DNA of 64,000 bases from Phascolomyces articulosus (taxonomy: Eukaryota > Mucoromycota > Mucoromycetes > Mucorales > Lichtheimiaceae): NCBI GenBank assembly GCA_025677815.1, contig JAIXMP010000017.1, positions 372,001 through 436,000 of the forward strand, in the 5' to 3' direction. Positions 1 through 15,086 of the stretch are shown here, piece after piece. Numbering within the stretch: the stretch's first letter is position 1; the number at the start of each line of letters is the position of its first letter. The notes beneath the pieces are model-generated. The model was not told the DNA's origin and ran no database searches. It saw only the letters and a program-made list of their open reading frames with translations. The position numbers were made by a program, and so were the translations under genes.

Positions 1-1772
1 AAAGAAGATAAATTCTATCATTATAAATAAAATACTGGCCATACTGGTCAAGTAGCTAGCTCGATCCTGTTATGTACAGTCTTGCTTTTATTCCTTGTGT
101 ATTATTTTATTGGAATCCGTAATAATATGACCATTTGTTATATCGACGAAAAGCTTTGTTCAGAAAAGGCACCACTGTTTCAAAAATTAACTGTGAAACA
201 GTCCCAAATGGCTCAGATGTATAAATTATAATAAATCACACAATATTGATGCATGTATTCTTGCATAGCACCACCATCATCATCGAGATATGAACCATCT
301 TTCTTTTTTTGCCTAGAGAATCACTAAGCTATGTTTTATACGATATATTGTTAATAATAATATATCCAATATAATAATTTCATTGTCGGAGGCAAAAGTG
401 AATTATTCTTATTATCTAATAAATGTTTGTGTGTGAGATACTTATGGGCCCCAGTTACTAATACTACAGTTAACAGTAGCCATTATTGCGGTTGTATGAT
501 GTCAGAAGTTTGATAGTTTTACTCATATTATATTACAATGGGTAGATGTTTTTCATAAAAAACAAACATGTGTATCTAGTTGATTAATATTGGTTACCAC
601 ATAACTACATATTAAATAACCAATAAGATAATGCTAATGGTTAGTCTTTGCACTTGTAACAAAAGTTTACATTTCATTTCCCTTGTAACAAGAATGTGTT
701 GTCTAAGCGTTTATTTGGATCGTATGACTTTTTTCTTTTACTTTCTTTATTGGTTTATAATTTACAACAATAGAAATTCTCTCTTCTTCCTGGCATGTGA
801 TTCGTGTATGTGTGCCCTGTGCGCTTTATTGCAGGGATAAGTATTATAACATCAAAACAATCACCGTGTTTCATTTTTTTTTTTTGGTTTCTAGTAGTGA
901 AAAGTAGAATATTATTATAAAACAGAAAGAGAGATAAAAACAAATAAAAAAAACAGAATATATGTTTGATTTTCAGTTCAAGGCAATCGGGTAAACCCTA
1001 ATTTAAAGGTCAAAAAAGAAATATATGTTAAAGAACGATGTGATGTGATGTATGATATAATTTTCAAATGGGCTCAACACTTTTAAGCGCGGGTTACAAT
1101 CAATGAATATTCCATAGTGTGGGTCAGTGATAAGACAAAAGAGTCTATATGCAATCATCATCACTTTAAGAAGCCGGGTTGTTGTACAAATTACTTTTGA
1201 ATTCTGGAGTAAAACATGTTTGTCCGGAGCTTGATCTTTTTTTATATGATTTGTCAGGATGATTTTGGAAATTTACCTGTAAAATGTAAAAATAGCGGAT
1301 GAAATGATTAACCCGAGCCACATGTATAATTGACAGTTTTTTTTTCCCAGATCTTTTTTTTTTTTTTGTGTATGTGATATAAAATGCATTTATTATCTGA
1401 TTTAAATCACCATGATACAAGATTTGATGCAGCATTACTTAATAGTGGTGTAAATAGAATTTATAAATAATGTGTGATAGTCAACCATGAATAAAATGAT
1501 CCGTTTTTTTTTTCTTCTCCACACTTTTTTATTTTTTTCATTGTCGGAGTGGATGTGGATGAATGATAATGTGTCTGATTGAATGAGGTAAAAGAAAATG
1601 ATGTTGCTGACACAAAGAAATGCTCTGGGAAAGCATCCACCCAAGCTTTAGTGCATTAGTAAAGCGAAATGTCATTAAAGATCCGATTCTTATATAACCT
1701 CAGAATTTCCCCCGCTTTTTTTTTTACATTTCCCTGTAACCTTCTTTCTCTTTTTCAACCTACACATTCGAA
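1..1772. other. Intergenic, AT-rich, no gene seen
   Basis: No convincing coding exon, RNA gene or repeat family was found here on either strand. The short open frames are low-complexity or lack codon structure. Long T and A tracts are frequent. The last 100 bp form the promoter and 5' leader of the acyl-CoA oxidase gene. Confidence 0.6.
1691..1697 (+). promoter_or_regulatory. Possible TATA box of the acyl-CoA oxidase gene
   Basis: TATATAA lies 82 bp upstream of the ATG at 1773 and is followed by a pyrimidine-rich stretch and a T run, as expected for a fungal core promoter. This is inferred from motif and position only. Confidence 0.35.
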
Positions 1773-3658
1773 ATGGCTAACGACAACGCTCCCATTCAAT
1801 TCCCCAACATTCCACCTAAGGGTCCCAATGGCGACTTGCTTTTGGCTGCTGAACGTGCAAAGGCTACCTTTGACGTCAAGTCCCTTACAAAGATCATGTA
1901 TACTGAACAATACTTGAAGAAGATGGATAAGGTCCTCGATGTCCTTGAAAACGACCCTGCTTTTGACAAGTCTGATCGTTATCATCATAGTCGTCCTGAA
2001 AAGATTGCTGCTTCCTTGTGGAAGGATAAGCGTCTTATCGAACTTACAAAGTAATTGTTTTATATAATTGGAAAAAAAACATTTGCGCGAAATGACATTT
2101 GATCCTATTACTGACATTTGAAAATTTTCTGTTTATCAGGGAACATAACTGGGACGAAGAAGAAGTTGGTATTGCCAACTTTTTATATGATATGTCTACT
2201 CCTGTAAGTAAAAAAAAAACATACATAGTTATAAATATTTGTTATTGAGAGAAGAACATACGGTTAACATGTTTTGTTTGTTTGAATATAGTTCACTCTT
2301 CACTACTCCATGTTTATTCCTACTTTGAAGAACCAAACTACTGATGAACAAAAGAAGCTTTTCCTTGAACGTGCTCTGAAACATCACATCATCGGTTGTT
2401 ATGCTCAAACTGAAGTAAGTTATTGGTCATAATCCTCTATTACATGGAGGAAAAGATGGACATTGAAAGGGAATCGATCGATCGAGAGAAATGAAATTAT
2501 TTTTTTTAAAAAAGCATGTGAATATTGACGGGTTTTTTTAATTATTTTATTTAGCTTGGTCACGGTTCCAATGTCCAAGGTTTGGAAACTACCGCTACTT
2601 ATATCAACGAAACCAATGAATTCGAAATTCACTCTCCTACCTTGACCGCTGCCAAGTGGTGGATTGGTGGTCTTGGTCGTGCTGCCAACCACGCTATCGT
2701 CATGGCTCGCCTTATTTTGAACGGTAAGGACTTTGGTCCTCATCCTTTCTGTGTTCAAATCCGTAGCCTCGAAGACCATACTCCTTTGCCCGGTATCACT
2801 GTTGGTGATCTTGGTCCCAAGTTTGGTTTCAACAGTGTTGATAACGGTTTCATCATGTTTGATCATTACCGTGTCCCTCACATTTCTTTCTTGGCCAAGT
2901 ACTCTCAAGTCAAGCCTGGCTCTGGTGAATATGTCAAGGTAAATATATCTTTATTATTTTGTATAATCATGGTTTTGTATATTTATGAAATGAAGTTGCT
3001 AAATTAACTGCTTATAATCTATTAGCCACCAAATGCTAAGCTTTCTTATGGTACCATGGTTTGGGTTCGTGCCAACATTGTCTTGGGTAAGGATTCATTG
3101 AAAATAAAACAAGGATGGAAGGATGGATACGGAGGAGCGAAAAGAGAAAAAAAAGGGGGGTATCAAAGGAAATTAAAAATATGATATTTTTGCTTACATT
3201 ATCGTGTAACTATAAAATATATGTATGAATAGGTGTCCGTATGGCCATTGCCAAGGCTGCTACTGTTGCTGTTCGTTACTCTGCTGTTCGTAAGCAATTT
3301 GTTGACGCTGCCAATCCCCGCAAATGGGACAACCAAGTCATCGAAACTCCTGTTATCGATTATACCATGCAACAATACCGTCTTTTGCCTGCTATTGCCT
3401 CTGCTTACGCATGCTATTTCACTGGTCGTGACATGATGCGTCTTTACGAATTGAACCAAGCTGAAATGGCCAAGGGTAACTTTGGTCTTCTTGCTGACTT
3501 GCACGCCAGTTCTTCTGGCTTGAAGTCTCTTACCACTACCATGGCTGTTAGCACTATTGAAGATATGCGCAGAGCTTGTGGTGGTCACGGTTATAGTATG
3601 TTCTCTGGTTTGGGTATGTTCTACCAAGATTACCTCCCCAACGCTACTGTAAGTTTTT

Positions 3659-3695
<37 letters not shown>

Positions 3696-4623
3696 TTTAT
3701 GATGTATCATGGTATATATTGATGGTGATGAACTAATTTATGGAATCTTTTTCTTTTATATGAATATCCTATAGTGGGAAGGTGACAACTATATCTTGAC
3801 TCAACAAACTGCTCGTTATCTCTTGAAGACTTACCGTAACGTTGTTGCTGGTAAGGCTGTTGCTTCTGAATACAACTTCACCGTCAACTACTTGCTTCAA
3901 TACCTCCAAAACCCCAACGCCAAGTGCCCTGCCACTACTGGTGCTGACTTGCTCAACCCTGAATTGATCTTGTCTGCCTTTGGTTTCCGTGCTGCTTACG
4001 GTATTGCCAAGACTGCTGAATTGATTGATAAGCAAGGTCACTCTTGGAACTCGATGCTCGTCGAAATCAACCGTATCTCTCGTGCTCACTGTCAATACAT
4101 GTTGGTCCGCACTTTTATTGTCTCTCTTCAAACAGATGAACGTTTCGCTAAGCCTGAAAACCGCGACTTGCTCAAGGTCCTCCGTAACTTGGCTTCCTTG
4201 TTTGCCTTGTACACCATGGAACAAGAATTAGGTGAATTTTTAACCTCTGGTTACTTCAACTCCGAACAAGCTGCCTTGTTGAAGCAACAAGTCATTGCTT
4301 TGTTGGAAGAAATCCGTCCTAATGCTGTTGCTTTGGTCGATGCTTTCGCTCTTCCAGATTACTACCTCAACTCTGCTCTCGGTCGTTACGATGGCAAGGT
4401 GTAAGTATAATTAATACCATGTTATTTTTTTTAGGTGAGAATAGTTTATGAATAATTAACTAACTTATTTTCTTTTCGTTTTTAAAGATATGAAAGTTAC
4501 ACTAAAGCTGCCGAAGGTGAACCATTAAACAAACAGTTGGTTGTTGAAGGTTACGAACAATTCATCAAGCCTTTGGTTCACGATGGTTTGAACCCTGCTG
4601 GTGCTCAAGCTGCTAAGCTCTAA
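1773..4623 (+). CDS. Peroxisomal acyl-CoA oxidase
   Basis: First enzyme of peroxisomal beta-oxidation: it turns acyl-CoA into trans-2-enoyl-CoA with FAD and passes electrons to oxygen, making hydrogen peroxide. Eight exons: 1773-2050, 2140-2203, 2292-2414, 2555-2938, 3026-3086, 3233-3648, 3775-4400, 4488-4623. They join in frame to 695 aa, the usual family length. Visible signatures are the acyl-CoA dehydrogenase-type TELGHGSNVQGLETTATY around residues 153-170 and the FAD-domain RACGGHGY around 421-428, with the C-terminal oxidase domain following. The protein ends in AKL, a type 1 peroxisomal targeting signal. All introns are GT-AG; intron 6 holds a long TA microsatellite. The start ATG sits in a good context 82 bp after a TATA-like motif. 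Which paralogue this is cannot be told from sequence alone. Confidence 0.95.
3663..3692. repeat. TA dinucleotide microsatellite in an intron
   Basis: About 15 uninterrupted AT units inside intron 6 of the acyl-CoA oxidase gene, shortly after the donor site. Confidence 0.9.
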
Positions 4624-5699
4624 AAAAATCAACACAATCTATTTTTTTTTTGATACCGCCACAATAACACTTTCTATTTTCCTTTTTGTTCATTTATTCT
4701 TCCTATCTTTCTTGTATATTCCGCTATGTAATTTTTTCTTCCTTTTCTTCACTTTTTCCGTGCTGTAATAGCTTATACATAATATGTTTAATCTAGATAA
4801 ATCAGGGCAACATTCTCCCCCCTGAAACAATAGATCTTATTTTTATTTTTTTGCTATCCATTATAAACCTTATGATCATGCTATTTAAAAAAAAAGCATT
4901 TTGTTAAAAATAAAAAGCATTTATAAAAAAATATATAAAAAGGTTCTTTTTTATTCTAGCAGTACTGAATTATTGATAGGGGGATATTCATGCAGGATCA
5001 TTTACATTCGCTACCATGATCGAATTACTGTTTTTAACAATATGTTCCACAAAAGGGTGAATCCCGCAAGTTAGAAAATTTGCAGAACGCTTGAGATATT
5101 ACGCCATTCTCGACATTGTTGGTTATATAATCATTTTTTCGGTGGGAGGGGGGGATTACATGGAAACCATATATGCATGCAAATAGCCCTTCATATATAT
5201 ATATATATATATTTAATATGATGAAATATGGCTTATTAAAACATTTAATGTATAGGGTCACATTGTTTGTAAGCTAAGGAGTTAAGGGTAGAAATGGGTT
5301 TGCTATCAATGGTAATTATACTTTGGACATATTATGAATATGTAATATTTTCAAACTGTTCTTCTAACTTTCTTTTGAACAAATAAATTTATAGTCACAT
5401 CACCGGTAACATGTAGTGCTTCAAAGAAATTTGTTACTAGTAACATGCGATGATTCAAAAAAAAAAATTGTTACCAGTAACAACTTTTTTATTACCCCCG
5501 TAAAAAAGAAAATACTCGTCTTTGTCTTGTTCCACTTACAAACACAGCTTTCTTCAGAAGATAAATTGTTGCTTTTTCAACTTAAACATTGGATCGTCCT
5601 GAATATTGATGGGCCCTGAAGTAATGAACATAATTGTTAAAGCAGTTGTTGATGGATATTATTATTAAATGTATTTGCTTCAGCGATTATATATTCAAT
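4624..5699. other. Intergenic, 3' flank of acyl-CoA oxidase
   Basis: T-rich 3' flank followed by AT-rich DNA with TA runs (5192-5213) and a short degenerate tandem repeat near 5405-5490. No coding exon is supported. Confidence 0.55.
5408..5490. repeat. Two degenerate hairpin-like tandem units
   Basis: Two adjacent units of about 34 and 37 bp each start with GTAACATG and end with TTGTTAC, so each can fold on its own arms (GTAAC with GTTAC). A third GTAAC start follows. No known family is recognised. Confidence 0.45.
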
Positions 5700-6657
5700 A
5701 TTAACCGTATCCTATTGAAATTTTTAGGAAAGGAAGCTATTAATCAACAATATTTACCTGGAAGAACCGAATGGAGAACCGGCAAGAGATCTGATGTTGT
5801 TTACACTACTAAAAAATCAAAATCTCTCCTTCCAATTATCATTGAAGTTCAAAAATGTGGTGGAAGAACGATTTATTTATCGATTAAATGAATGCTACAA
5901 CAGAATTTCATAAAAAGCCTACCGCAGTTGTATTCGGCATCAAGAGCACAAGTAAAGAAGTAATGTCCAACGTTCTCGCGAGCAAAGTACATCCGTTTAT
6001 GCTCCGTGTACCATCCTATCCGTGGGCCATCGATTGTCTTCTATTGAGTGATAATACTATTCAACAATTTACACAAGAAAACAATTACATCCAATAGCAG
6101 CTCTTACGTCATTCCTTACCAAGCAAAAACAAGCATTACGTGAATGTCCAAATAATGATGATCCCACTATCCATATGTTATACCGAATTGCTATGACAAT
6201 ATCTGAAACTTAAGGATTGATGCTAAATAAGCTTTCAAATGACTTTCAATGTGTTTGTGATGAAGAATGAAGTATATAAACGAAGTGGTAGAAGTTTTGA
6301 AAAATGATCGAATAGACGATCTTTTACGAAAAAAAACTATGGATTGTTTGGAAGAAGGTATCAAGGTTGTCAATGCTTATTCAAAAAAAACACAAGACTG
6401 AAATCGATAAGGCAATAGCAGTATCTTCAACATCATCATCACTCTCTTCTTCAATATCAACATTACCATCCTCTTCATCCTTATTGCCAACATCATCTTC
6501 AACTTCTTCTCCACCTTATTCCTCTTCATTGACATTACAACTCAGGAATTGGGAATTCGTGAACATTTACTTCGACAAAAATGACAAAGTTGAGACTGTT
6601 ACAGTGACGGCAAGAAGAAAGGATTATTCACATAATATAAAAATTATGGTCCTTTAA
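5700..6657 (+). pseudogene. Frameshifted PD-(D/E)XK-like gene, Mucorales-type family
   Basis: Four consecutive stretches in different frames read as one protein family. An N-terminal part (about 5717-5856) has RSDVVY followed by LLPIIIEVQ, the spacing of a PD-(D/E)XK nuclease-fold core. A middle part (5888-6094) holds PTAVVFGIKS and VPSYPWAIDCL. A third (6093-6212) continues with PIAALTSFLTKQKQAL and DDPTIHMLYRIA. A last part (about 6268-6394) reads as a charged helical tail, followed by a serine-rich segment to 6657. Frame changes near 5856 and 6090 and a stop at 6210 break it, with no splice sites to explain them. From memory, similar proteins are abundant in Mucorales, but their function is not known to me. 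The nuclease assignment is inference from the motif. Confidence 0.55.
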
Positions 6658-8574
6658 AGGCAGCTTATTACAGATATAGAAATAACAACAAACAATGATT
6701 TGAATTCATAATTTTTCATGTTCCTCTTGTTTTACCTCACATTGCATATACATACACAAATATATCTACCCCCCTTGTAATATATATATTATATAGTAAA
6801 ACATCTTTCGAATAACATTTCTTTTTACCCATATTTTTTATTATTATCATATCTCTATTTTCTTTTTTTTTTCTCACTCATCCCCGTCATGCGGTAATTT
6901 GAACACACTTTTATAAATTGATATTATTCCTTTTGATGACTATGAAAAAAAGTAGAAGAAAAGTTGTTGAATAGTTGGAGCAAGCTGTCTTGACCAACAC
7001 TGGATTGACTTTGGTGATTTCCTAGTAGAGGTGTTTTGAGGGATGATAAAGAGTTGAGTGTGCTGTCGTTTGAACAATATCATTGTAACCCATTGCCGTA
7101 CAATATGCTAAGGAGTAAGTGACCGAACTTAAAATAGTAGAAACGGCAAAAGTAAACAGATGTCTATACAGTATAAATATTTGTTATGTGTGTCAAGCAA
7201 AGCTTCAAACAACCACAATAATAATAGTAAATGTAAGGAAACTGCCAATCAAAATGAGAACTACTGGTTGCGTCACGCTTTTTCATTGGATCATTATTCA
7301 AAGTTCTTGGTTTCTGTGTTGTATTGTAAAAAACAACCAAAACCAACAAACCTAACAAAAAATAATAATCACGCCCTCTTATTACTTTTATAATTTACAA
7401 GCTGCTTCTTTTTAAACATTCTCGCCATAATAAAGAGCAATATATATATATATGGAATCAATAATGCATTTAACAGTATTACTCAAGTATGTATAGGAAG
7501 AAGAGGCTTACATCCACTTTTTGCACTTTCAATAACAAAATACCTGGAAACGCTGAGGAGGTTATGAGAAGGGGGGGTAACAATCATGTCTCCCACATCT
7601 GATACACAACAACTGGATGTTGTGTTTGTTGACAACACCCTTTCTTTTGGTTTTACAAATATTACAGTTCTTTATTAATCAAATTATTATTTCCTTACTT
7701 ATCATATAGAGCTCAGTCCTTCATTTTGTAAATTTGCTGAAAGGATGCGTGAATTACATATTGGATGGCAAGGCCCAAAAAAAATTGTTAAGAAAACAAT
7801 GTATATTTAAAAACAGCCCTACTTCTTTATCAAGAGAGGTCCATTTAATATAACACCATCCATATGCATACATGGGTCATCAAGGGTAAGATAATACATC
7901 ATACATTTTATGCTTTGATTACCAAGGTTCTATCATATAGAGCATCCACAAAATGTCGATTTGGTTGGTAAAGTGACAAAATATAAGTGCTTATCAAAAA
8001 AAAAGTGGTACAAGCAGCTGCAATTTTTATGCAAAAAAAAAAAAAGAGATGAAAGCAGTAGTTGCTGTTTACCTTTATATATATTATATAAACAGATGAT
8101 TACCATGTTTTCAATTACTATTTATATTGGACTATATGAACATCGATGTAAAAGTAATAACTGCTAACTGGTTCTTATTGATGTCATCAGTAGTCAGTTT
8201 GTAAATGAGATAAGCATAGAGATATGCTTCTATAAAATGGACACAATAGAACTGGATGCTTATTTTTATATTAGGATAATCTATACTGGGAAATCATCAC
8301 TCGATTATGGTATTACGCATTACCCAATCCAAATTCTCTCATTGCCGAGATCAACATAAAATAAAAATACGAGAGACTTGCTTGTATGAAAAATACCAAA
8401 TGTCAATTTTGTTTGTTTTTTTTTATGAGAGAAAAGAATTGGGGAACATGTCGTGTGATTGGTTGATTATGTATAAGTTACTAAGTTATTTAATTTCGTT
8501 CTTTGATCCTTCCTCGCCTTTGATTTTGCCTTTTTTGTGTGTGGTGTGTAAGTTTGTTGTATGAATGTTCTTTA
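6658..8574. other. Intergenic, no gene seen
   Basis: AT-rich stretch of 1.9 kb with homopolymer runs. No recognisable exon, RNA gene or repeat was identified. Confidence 0.5.
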
Positions 8575-10218
<1,644 letters not shown>

Positions 10219-13054
10219 TTCTATTATAAATAATAAAATAAATGATATTAGCCATGAGTTGAATAAAAGCTTTTATAGTCCATGTTTTCTCTTTGATCCA
10301 TCTAATATTTTTTTCGACTTGACTCGGATCGCAATCTCTTTTTTTTTTTTTTTTTTTTTCTCTCTCAAATCCGCTTTGTAAGAAATAATATCGATCGAAT
10401 AATGGTCCATTCTATTTTGTTTCATTTCCTCCCCAATTCCCCTTCCTCTTCAAATAATGTATTGGATTATTAATAAAAGATCTACTTGTATATACATACA
10501 AAAAAGGTGCGTACTGATGAAATGGCAAAAAAAAGGTGGTCAAAGATGGAAAAGGAAGAGATCGGAATGCAAAGAGTCGGTCTTTTGAAGTTTGCTTTTT
10601 TTTTTTTTTTGCGCTCACTTGTTCGTTTTTTAGTTGACACCATACATACACAGCCCAATAACTTATTGCGCAGTCACCTTTGGAGTGAACCAAAAGAAGT
10701 TCAAAGAGGTTGTTATTGTTGAATATATACTTTCTGTAAAAATTGTTATTTCTTTTTTTTTCTGAATAAGGCCATATTGATCAAGATAAGGATAGTATCA
10801 TTTATAAAAGACTGGTGCCTTTTCTTCCCTTTTTTATTACTCTGTCGGGACAGTGAATAGCTTTTTACACATAACTATTTTTATCCTCATAATATATAAA
10901 TCCAGAAATATAGAACTAGGTAAGATTATTTTTGATACCATTTAATTACACACTATATAACCAATAGTTGATAAATAGAAAAGAATATTTTTCTTGGATG
11001 GAAGTATACGGAAAGGGAAGGGGGGAGGGAAAACATAACAGGATCATAGATACAGCAGCAAGTTGTGCACCAATCATATTGTGAGTTTCCTTACAACCTA
11101 ATATCTTATTTGTTACCAAGGAATAAGTAGTCTTCTTTTAAAAGATGCATACAATTCTTTGATCCAGGAGCAAAAAAAAAATACTATTCAGGGCTCTCTC
11201 TATTTTTCATGCATCCCTGGGTATGTAACTAGCATAATAAACAGTAAGTTGCAGTAGTGTGCAGTGTGAATTTTATTTTGGCTTTCTTTTCTTCATTACA
11301 ATCTAATACTTTATCTAATGATAGTTGCTTGGTACCTTCATTTGTTGAACCATTACATAATAATGGAGTAAAATGATTTTTATACATTTAATTGGTGGTG
11401 AATTTATAACAGATACTAATAGGATAATATAATTGATCCTAGAAACACTATGAAAAGAAGTTGTTATCCTCTGATGATTGGAAGAAGTCGACCGCCAAAC
11501 AGGTGGCATGGGGACCCTTGGCTAACAAAAATAACTGTATTACCCACAGTACAAGGTTTCTCCCAGATTACCGACCTGTTACAAGATTATTCTAGAATGA
11601 GAATTCGAATAATTGAATAATCATCCCAAGGAGAATAAATATATATCCGCTCACTAGTTACCACTAGTGATGAAAATTTCGTATATTGAAACAATTACAT
11701 ATATTCTACGTATTAGGTAATTTTATGTTTTTAATACCAATATTAGATTATTTATATACTAGCTACTACAATCACTTTAGAAACGTAAATAGTTATTGAA
11801 ATATACCTACATCTGCATTACAACTGATTAATAAGGTAGAAAAAAGACGATCCTTCATTAATAATAGAGTTATTTCTAATAACTTGCTCCTACCCCATCT
11901 TTGATATGGTCATTTACTTTGCTTATATAGAGTCTTCAATTCAAATATGCTAATCTTTCTTTATGGATATGAAATATATATTCACACTACTTACATGTTC
12001 TATTACATAGAATCATGATAATGATTATCTTTCTAATCACTATTATAAATAACAAAACAAATCAAAGCTATAGTCGAATTTTAAGTGTGAGAATAGAACA
12101 AAAAGTTGTTCGATAAACATAACTAAAATGTGGGAAGAAAATCTCTCTTATGCATATACAATTCTTCCGTTACTTCTATACGAATAAAAAAGTTTGGGAT
12201 GAGACTGAAAAGTAATGCCATGTATGATCTATCCATCATGAACAATGATTTATTTTATACCAAAAGAGCAAGTATCGTCAATTTGCTTCTCCAAAAAACA
12301 AAATTGGATTGCCATTATAGAGGTAAGAACAAAACCTGACAAACTGAGCAACAAAAGATGATATGTAAATTACATTACGTTCATACGATATGAAAAAAAA
12401 AAAATACTTTGGGTTGTTACTACGGGTAATGGTTCTGGAGTGAAACCATGGAAACATATGTTTATATATCCTGCAATATCAATTTTGTAACACAAGTTAT
12501 ACATTATATTTTCTATCAGTGTATATATTATCACAATTTTGAAATAAAAAAGAGGAGCATGCGTGCAAAAAAAGGTTTCGTTTGATTAGTTTCGTTTCTT
12601 CAATGTAATGACGAAAGTCCAAAACATTGGAGGAGTAGATAATAATTTAATAATACATTTATTAAGCTTGTGTTTTATATGAAATGTATGACGATGATTA
12701 AGTAGATTGGTTCCCTATTAATATTATAATGATAGTAAACTACTACAAGGATTTAATTTTATTTTCTCTATATTTGGAATTAATCAAACATGCGGGGTAA
12801 CAGATAGCGGTGTTAATAAACTACTTTTGCCTCCTAGCGGATTATTTTTGCCTCCTAGCGGATTATTTTTGCTTCCTTGTCCTTGTTTATTTGCTTCTAC
12901 TATCCAATCAATGATCCTATACCGTTCAACCCACAAATAAGAGGCCAAGGACCTTTTTATCCGTATTTCCATGTCTTTATTAAATTTATCTGAGCATCAA
13001 TGATTTAAATATCCTGGTTTTTTTTTAATTGCATAAAAAAAATCAAATTAAATT
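10219..13054. other. Intergenic between divergently read genes
   Basis: Shared upstream region of PP1 (minus) and the CocE-like hydrolase (plus), 2.8 kb and AT-rich. It holds a 21-bp tandem repeat at about 12826-12878 and no supported gene. A possible TGTTAC-bounded LTR-like stretch was considered and rejected. Confidence 0.5.
12826..12878. repeat. 21-bp tandem repeat, about 2.4 copies
   Basis: The unit TTTTTGCCTCCTAGCGGATTA occurs twice in succession, followed by a diverged third start. It lies 180 bp upstream of the CocE-like hydrolase ATG. No known element is recognised. Confidence 0.7.
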
Positions 13055-15086
13055 ATGACAGAATATAAAATTGGAAATATTTCTGTGATTCAACGACCCA
13101 GTGTTCGCCCTCAAGAAAATGATCCAATCAACCCTTATACACCTTATGGACCAGAGAGCAAAGAATTACCCAAAGGTTGGCAAAAGAATCCTGAAAGAAA
13201 CAGTCTTCCTTTACCAGAACCCTTGATCATCGATAAGGATGTGTCCATTATTCTTCGTGATGGAACCGAGATTTACACCGATATCCTTCGACCTGCTGAT
13301 AATGAACGCCATCCAGTATTGATTGCATGGAGTCCTTATGGTAAAACGGGCGATGGTTACTTTTCATTAGATGCTTTCCCACCTTATCGTGTCGGTGTCC
13401 CGTACGAAGAATTATCCAACTTGGAAAAGTTTGAAGCGGTGGATCCAGCTATTTGGTGCGCCGAAGGCTATGTAATTGTCAATGTGAATATTCGTGGCAC
13501 TTACGATTCCAAAGGCAATATCGTTTGGTGGGGTTCCCAAGATGGTCGCGATGGTTATGATGTAATTGAATGGGCTGCAAAGCAAGCTTGGTCTACTGGC
13601 AAAGTGGGTTTAATGGGTAATTCTTGGTTGGCTATTTCCCAGTGGTTTATTGCTGCAGAACAACCTCCTCATCTCTGTGCTATTGCTCCATGGGAAGGTG
13701 CCGCTGATGCGTATCGTGATTTTCTTGGATTTGGTGGTTTTCCTAATCTTCAATTTTGTAACTGGTTGCGTGATTGTGCATTAAAGGGTAAGATTATTTT
13801 TCACGCATACTCATACATATGAGAAATGATATCATGAAAAAGTGTATTGATAGAAAATGGTGGTCTTTGTGCGGTTTATTCTATAGGAAGAAGGATGGCA
13901 GAAGATGTCCCAGCTATGCTGGAAAAGTATCCTCTTTGGAATGAATATTGGGAAGACAAACGGGCCAAACTCGAAAACATCACAATTCCTACTTATATCC
14001 TTGGTTCGTATTCTTCACAATTACATACCGCTGGTAGTTTCCGTGCCTTCCAACAAATCAAAACTGATAAGAAATGGTAAGTATATTATCCATAAGAATA
14101 AGACGGTGGAGAAATTGGAGGTGGGGGGGGGAATAATTTTAAAAAAGAGTATAAAGGATTATTAAGAAATAAATGCTTTCATATGTAGGTTACGAGTTCA
14201 TCCTTACTTTGAATGGTATGATCTCTATCAAGAAAAAAGCAACAAGGATTTATTACGCTTTTTCAACCATTATCTCAAAGGTGAATCAAATGATTGGGAA
14301 AGCACTCCTCGTGTACGACTCTCTCTTTTGGGATTCAATCAAGATAGCGTGGTTGAACGTCCTGAACAAGAGTATCCTTTGGCTCGTACTCAATACAAGA
14401 AGTTCTACCTGAACGATCTTGCTTTCCAAGAAGCCTCTTCCAAGAAAAATGAAATTGAAGTTGGAACATTGTCAGAGTCTAAACAAAGTAACACTCCTAG
14501 TGTTATTTCTTACAACAGTGAAAATGACGATGAAATGATTGGATTTACAAAGACCTTTGATGAATACACAGAAATTGGTGGTTATACACGGATGACACTT
14601 TGGGTCTCCTGTTCCGATAATGATGATATGGATTTATTTGCCCGTCTTCGGAAATTGGATGCCAATGGCCATTTGTTGACTCATATCAATGTACCTTTAA
14701 AGGATATGCCAGGTTGTCAATCAAAAGAAGATGTTCCTTATTATAATGTTTATCGTTATGTTGGAGCGCCTGCTCGTTTGCGCGTCTCTCATCGTCATTT
14801 GATCCGAGAACCCAAGGACGGTGAAGAAGTAGAACTATTACGTGATCACAAGAAAGAAGAAAAGGTGACACCTGGTACTATTATTCCCGTCGAAGTAGGT
14901 TTTTGGCCATGTGGAATGACTTTTGAAAAGGGAGAATCTTTACAAGTGGTCTTGGCTGGTCATGATATGGTACTTCCAGAGACAAAATCGGATGCAGGGT
15001 TCAAACTTCCAACTTTGAATCGTGGTACACATAATATCCATGTGGGTGGTTCTTATCCCTCATCTATTACTTTACCATTTATCTAA
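13055..15086 (+). CDS. CocE/NonD-family alpha/beta hydrolase (X-Pro dipeptidyl-peptidase type)
   Basis: Serine hydrolase of the S15/CocE superfamily; members cleave X-Pro dipeptides, cocaine-like esters or acylated substrates, so the substrate here is unknown. Exons are 13055-13787, 13887-14076 and 14189-15086, giving 606 aa. An alternative acceptor at 13853 would add 11 codons in frame; the model at 13887 is preferred because it joins as ALKGRRMAEDVPAML. The nucleophile is Ser190 in GNSWLA. Upstream lie RDGTEIYTDILRP and VIVNVNIRGTYDSKG, typical of the fold, and the HNIHVGG near residue 590 fits the C-terminal jelly-roll domain. No signal peptide or membrane segment is visible, suggesting a cytosolic enzyme. 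Codon use looks like that of neighbouring genes, so recent transfer is not indicated. Confidence 0.88.

Noticed and set aside
11577..12494. Possible LTR bounded by TGTTACAAGATT and AATTTTGTAACA
   Set aside because: The ends match at 11 of 12 positions, but no target-site duplication is present (flanks CGACC and CAAGT differ) and there is no internal support. Chance is likely in AT-rich DNA.
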